A model generated the notes under the pieces. The model saw only the letters and a list, made by a program, of their open reading frames with translations, was not told the origin of the DNA and made no database searches. The position numbers were made by a program, and so were the translations under genes. Positions 61,267 through 64,000 of a stretch of 64,000 bases of DNA are shown here, piece by piece (position 1 is the first letter of the stretch; each line of letters opens with the position of its first letter). Source of the stretch: Morella rubra (lineage: Eukaryota; Streptophyta; Magnoliopsida; Fagales; Myricaceae); the NCBI GenBank assembly GCA_003952965.2, contig CM025850.1:26967372-27031371 (forward strand), given 5' to 3'.

Positions 61267-61634
61267 CCTATAGCGGCGGCCGGAAACCGCCGCTATAGGT
61301 TCCAAAACCGCTGCTATAGGCTATAGCAGCGGTTTTTTAGCGGCGGTCAAGACCGCCGCTATATCGCCGTCGGCACAACTCTGTAGCAGCGGTTATGGAG
61401 GCCGCTGGTGTATACGTCGGCTCTATAGCGGCGGTCACACAGCTGGGACCGCCGCTATAGAGCCAATCGCGTGAAGTTTTTTCCGCGGACGTGCTGTAGC
61501 GGCGGCCAATTGACCGCCGCTACATGTTTTTAGTAGCGGTCGGATATAGGGTTATAGCGGCGGTTAAGTGACCGCCGCTATAACCCTATACGTTGGTTTC
61601 ACCTATAACGGCGGTCACTGACCACCGCTATAGG
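61267..61634. repeat. CACTA subterminal array of seven palindromes
   Basis: Variants of TATAGCGGCGGTC pair with their complements as hairpins at 61267-61299, 61304-61336, 61338-61361, 61419-61464, 61495-61524, 61545-61590 and 61602-61634. The second has perfect 16-bp arms around one base; the fourth has 18-bp arms. Such subterminal repeats are the binding sites of the TNPA-type protein in CACTA elements. GC content is far above the flanks. Confidence 0.93.
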
Positions 61635-61863
61635 TTTTTTTTTTTTTCAATAAATTTTTTTTTTTTTATATTTTCCTACCATTCAAATTTTGTTATAGAT
61701 TTTAATTGATTAATGCAAACAAAGAAAAGTGCAATAAAACAAAATATATTTCATTATAAGGGGGTCTTACAAGTTTTGCATCAAACAAAAATAAGTTAAG
61801 GGTATTTTCTCAATAGACTAAAAACTAACAAGTCATGACATTTAAGTACAAATAACTCTAAAT

Positions 61864-64000
61864 TTAATCCTCTCCACCTTCAGCACCATCTGCTCCTGCA
61901 CTTTCTGCGTCATCGGCATTGTCTGCTATTACAATATTGTAAAATTAACAAACAGTAATGACATGAACAAAGATAAAAGAGCTTAGTACACTTAAAATTA
62001 AATTAATGGCAGTATTCATTTATGTTTGTATCTTACCAACACTTGTTTTCCGACTTGCATGAGATGATCTATGAATTGCTGGTGAAACCTGATTGTTATT
62101 GGGAACATCTTGGTATTGACGTTGCTCCTACAACAGTTAAACAAACATTAATTAACTACGAAATATACATAAATAGAGTCAATAGTAATACTTGAGGATA
62201 AGTAAATAAAACTTTTACCCAAGCTTGTGCCATCATTTGTATTGTAGATTTGAGCGATGCTACTTCAGACTCCAACATCTGAACTCTATTTTCCATAAAT
62301 ACGGCTCTCTCGTTACTAGAGGATGTAGGCTGACTGGATCTTACGTTGGTGTTGGCAGGATGAGATGAAGGAGTTGGTCCTAATCCAACGCCGCGAATGC
62401 GACCATGTCGTTCTGGACCAATCACTTGTGCATATCGGTCAGATGGTGACCAACCGATGCTGCCATCCACTCTAAATTCGTTGGAAGTTTGTGAACTTCC
62501 TGAATCGTTCAGTCCAATCTCCTCCATTCGCCTCTGAGAGAGTACAACGTACAATTAAATTTTGAATTAATATTCGCACATTGAAATCAAAATTGATGTA
62601 ATAATAACATACTATTTTCTTTGCTACGTCCGGATTTATTGGAGATCCGTCAGAACGCATATGTACAGCTTTATATAAATCTGCTCGATTGATTGGAACT
62701 TGTTTCTCTTTTTCCTGCATCACAAACACGAATTCGTGATGAAATTTAAATTACAAATAAGAATGGCAATGATAAGTACTATACTATTAAACAAACTAAT
62801 GAAAGTACTACATAACCAATTCGTGAGCATAACGTGCGAAGCTCTTTGATCCTGCAGTGTGGACCGTCGTTTGGAGCGATTTATTTTGTTTTCCGGCATG
62901 ACTTCGATGCTACATTAACATTAAGACACTTAAAATTAATAAGAAGTTATATTCATAAAAAATTATAATACAAATAAATAAATGTCATACCCGTCCTGCA
63001 TCAGAATACCAAAAATCGACTAATTTGCAAAATTGCTCCAAATTAACATCTATTGGAGCATTACTTTTCACATACTGAGGCGTAAAGGCCTCATCAAAAT
63101 ATTTTTGCTTTAAACTACACTTGTATTCCTCCATTTCTCTCCTAAATCTTTGAGGAACCAGCTCTTGACAATATCCCCCAATGGAGGCTCGGGGATTGTA
63201 AACCGTTTCTGCAAAATATACCCCAACAGTTAGGTGCGTCAATTATTAAATTCATATAGTTGAATAACAATTGTGACAAATAACCAAAATTATACCGTCA
63301 TGAGGCTCCAACAGTCATCTTTTATTGATAATGGGACTTTACGCCAATCCGCCGCATCTAGGGGGATTTGATTCGCAACACAAGCAACACAACCAGTGAA
63401 TTTGTTAAATATTCCCTTCATCACCCAATGGCTGCCCATTGCCATTGAATTGTACTGGAATCATTTCGTCTTCCTTCAGATTCCAGACGTCCGTCATCCG
63501 CGTGCCGCCATGCATTTTCCGGACTTCAGTATCACTGCACATTTAGCATGTGAAACTAAATTGAGTAACATATTAAACTTAGATTATCTCTATTGTGGTT
63601 ATGAACATACCAATTATTTCGTTATCGTTCAAAGATTGATCTTAATGATGGCATCGTAGGCTGTTCTGAGGATGCGAGGTGGCTGTGACGGCGTTGCTTC
63701 TTGTGATGCCGTTGCTTCTTGTGATGGTGGCACAGGTGGCTGTGATGAAGAAGATATAGTCCTGAATCTCTTCCTCGTTCATTGTACCTATACAATATTT
63801 AACATGCATAAAAGTGATTTCAATGTAAAATTCAACAATACAAAACACATTTCCTTAAACAAAACGTCAATAAAACGAATATATCGTAAATCTGAGCATG
63901 TAAAAAAAATATTTCATGCACAAAAACAGAGACATATTTGACATACCATAGGAAATTCTTGAGGTATATCTAGTGTTGTTCCTTCCACCTCATTTCTAAA
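61864..64000 (-). pseudogene. Transposase_24 (Ptta/En/Spm-type) accessory gene, lightly broken, partial
   Basis: Exons can be read on the minus strand at about 64000-63947 (partial), 63787-63611, about 63520-63296, 63212-62991, 62909-62817, 62714-62613, 62533-62219, 62127-62037 and 61925-61864, with GT-AG borders. Legible family motifs are DAADWRKVPLSIKDDCW, LGEKWRN then YKCSLKQKYFDE, HTAGSKSFARYAHEL, a coiled coil (MENRVQMLESEVASLKS) and an acidic C-terminus ending EGGED. The last five exons join in frame. Upstream there are single-base shifts near 63127 and 63405, and in-frame stops in the 63787-63611 exon, one of them TGA where CGA would fit. This plant protein family is carried by CACTA elements, and its role is DNA binding or transposition. 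The coiled coil suggests a multimer. Confidence 0.78.

Larger units (their letters stand above)
61250..64000 (-). mobile_element. CACTA (En/Spm) transposon, one end, runs off the window
   Basis: The element appears to start at 61250 with TACTACAGAAATAAACACC, one base different from the usual CACTACA terminus. It is followed by a GC-rich subterminal palindrome array (61267-61634) and then, on the minus strand, a multi-exon Transposase_24-type gene. This is the layout of the plant CACTA end nearest the accessory gene. The main TNPD-like transposase and the other terminus lie beyond the window, so neither length nor target duplication can be seen. Confidence 0.85.

Noticed and set aside
61267-61634. 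Regular GC-rich repeats that could suggest a CRISPR array
   Set aside because: Repeats are inverted pairs with variable spacing and follow a CACTA-like terminus in a plant genome. They are transposon subterminal repeats.

Overview
This is nuclear DNA from a flowering plant, most likely a eudicot. The evidence is long AT-rich intergenic stretches, spliced genes with GT-AG introns (plus one AT-AC intron), Ty1/copia, CACTA, Mutator and hAT remnants, many MITEs, and two genes with clear plant orthologues (TRM112 and auxin-transporter-type ABCB1). I see no bacterial operon, CRISPR array, rRNA or convincing tRNA. The species cannot be named from the sequence.

Layout. 0.7-3.5 kb: a duplicated block leading into an intact intronless TRM112 gene (3151-3519). 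4.5-6.5 kb: a P-class PPR (restorer-of-fertility-like) gene broken by about eight frameshifts. 9.4-10.8 kb: a transit-peptide-like reading frame cut by a Mutator-type MITE with a perfect 9-bp target duplication, and a second MITE. 15.7-20.1 kb: two decayed copia elements in opposite orientations, one split by a MITE. 19.7-22.9 kb: the second copy of the 0.7-3.0 kb block, without TRM112 and invaded by nested TIR elements. 23.8-25.5 kb: an intact four-exon BUD20/ZNF593-type ribosome-assembly zinc-finger gene whose first intron has all the marks of a U12-dependent AT-AC intron. 26.7-33.0 kb: a complete ten-exon ABCB1/PGP1-like auxin transporter on the minus strand (1356 residues). 33-42 kb: intergenic DNA with MITEs. 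42.8-50.8 kb: what looks like one old Mutator-like element of about 8 kb, with long diverged terminal inverted repeats around a dead FAR1/MULE-type transposase, internal tandem duplications and a nested TIR element. 51-60 kb: MITEs, a miniature LTR remnant and an 833-bp hAT remnant. 61.25 kb to the window edge: one end of a CACTA (En/Spm) element, with seven GC-rich palindromes and a multi-exon, lightly broken Transposase_24-type gene.

The three intact genes do not form a pathway. TRM112 and the BUD20-like protein both serve ribosome and translation machinery; ABCB1 is a plasma-membrane auxin exporter. Everything else is mobile DNA or its debris, and its nesting gives a relative order of insertions. 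I did not find a new biological system. The observations most worth following are the AT-AC intron, the TRM112-adjacent duplication, the nested-element order, and the candidate 8-kb Mutator-like element.
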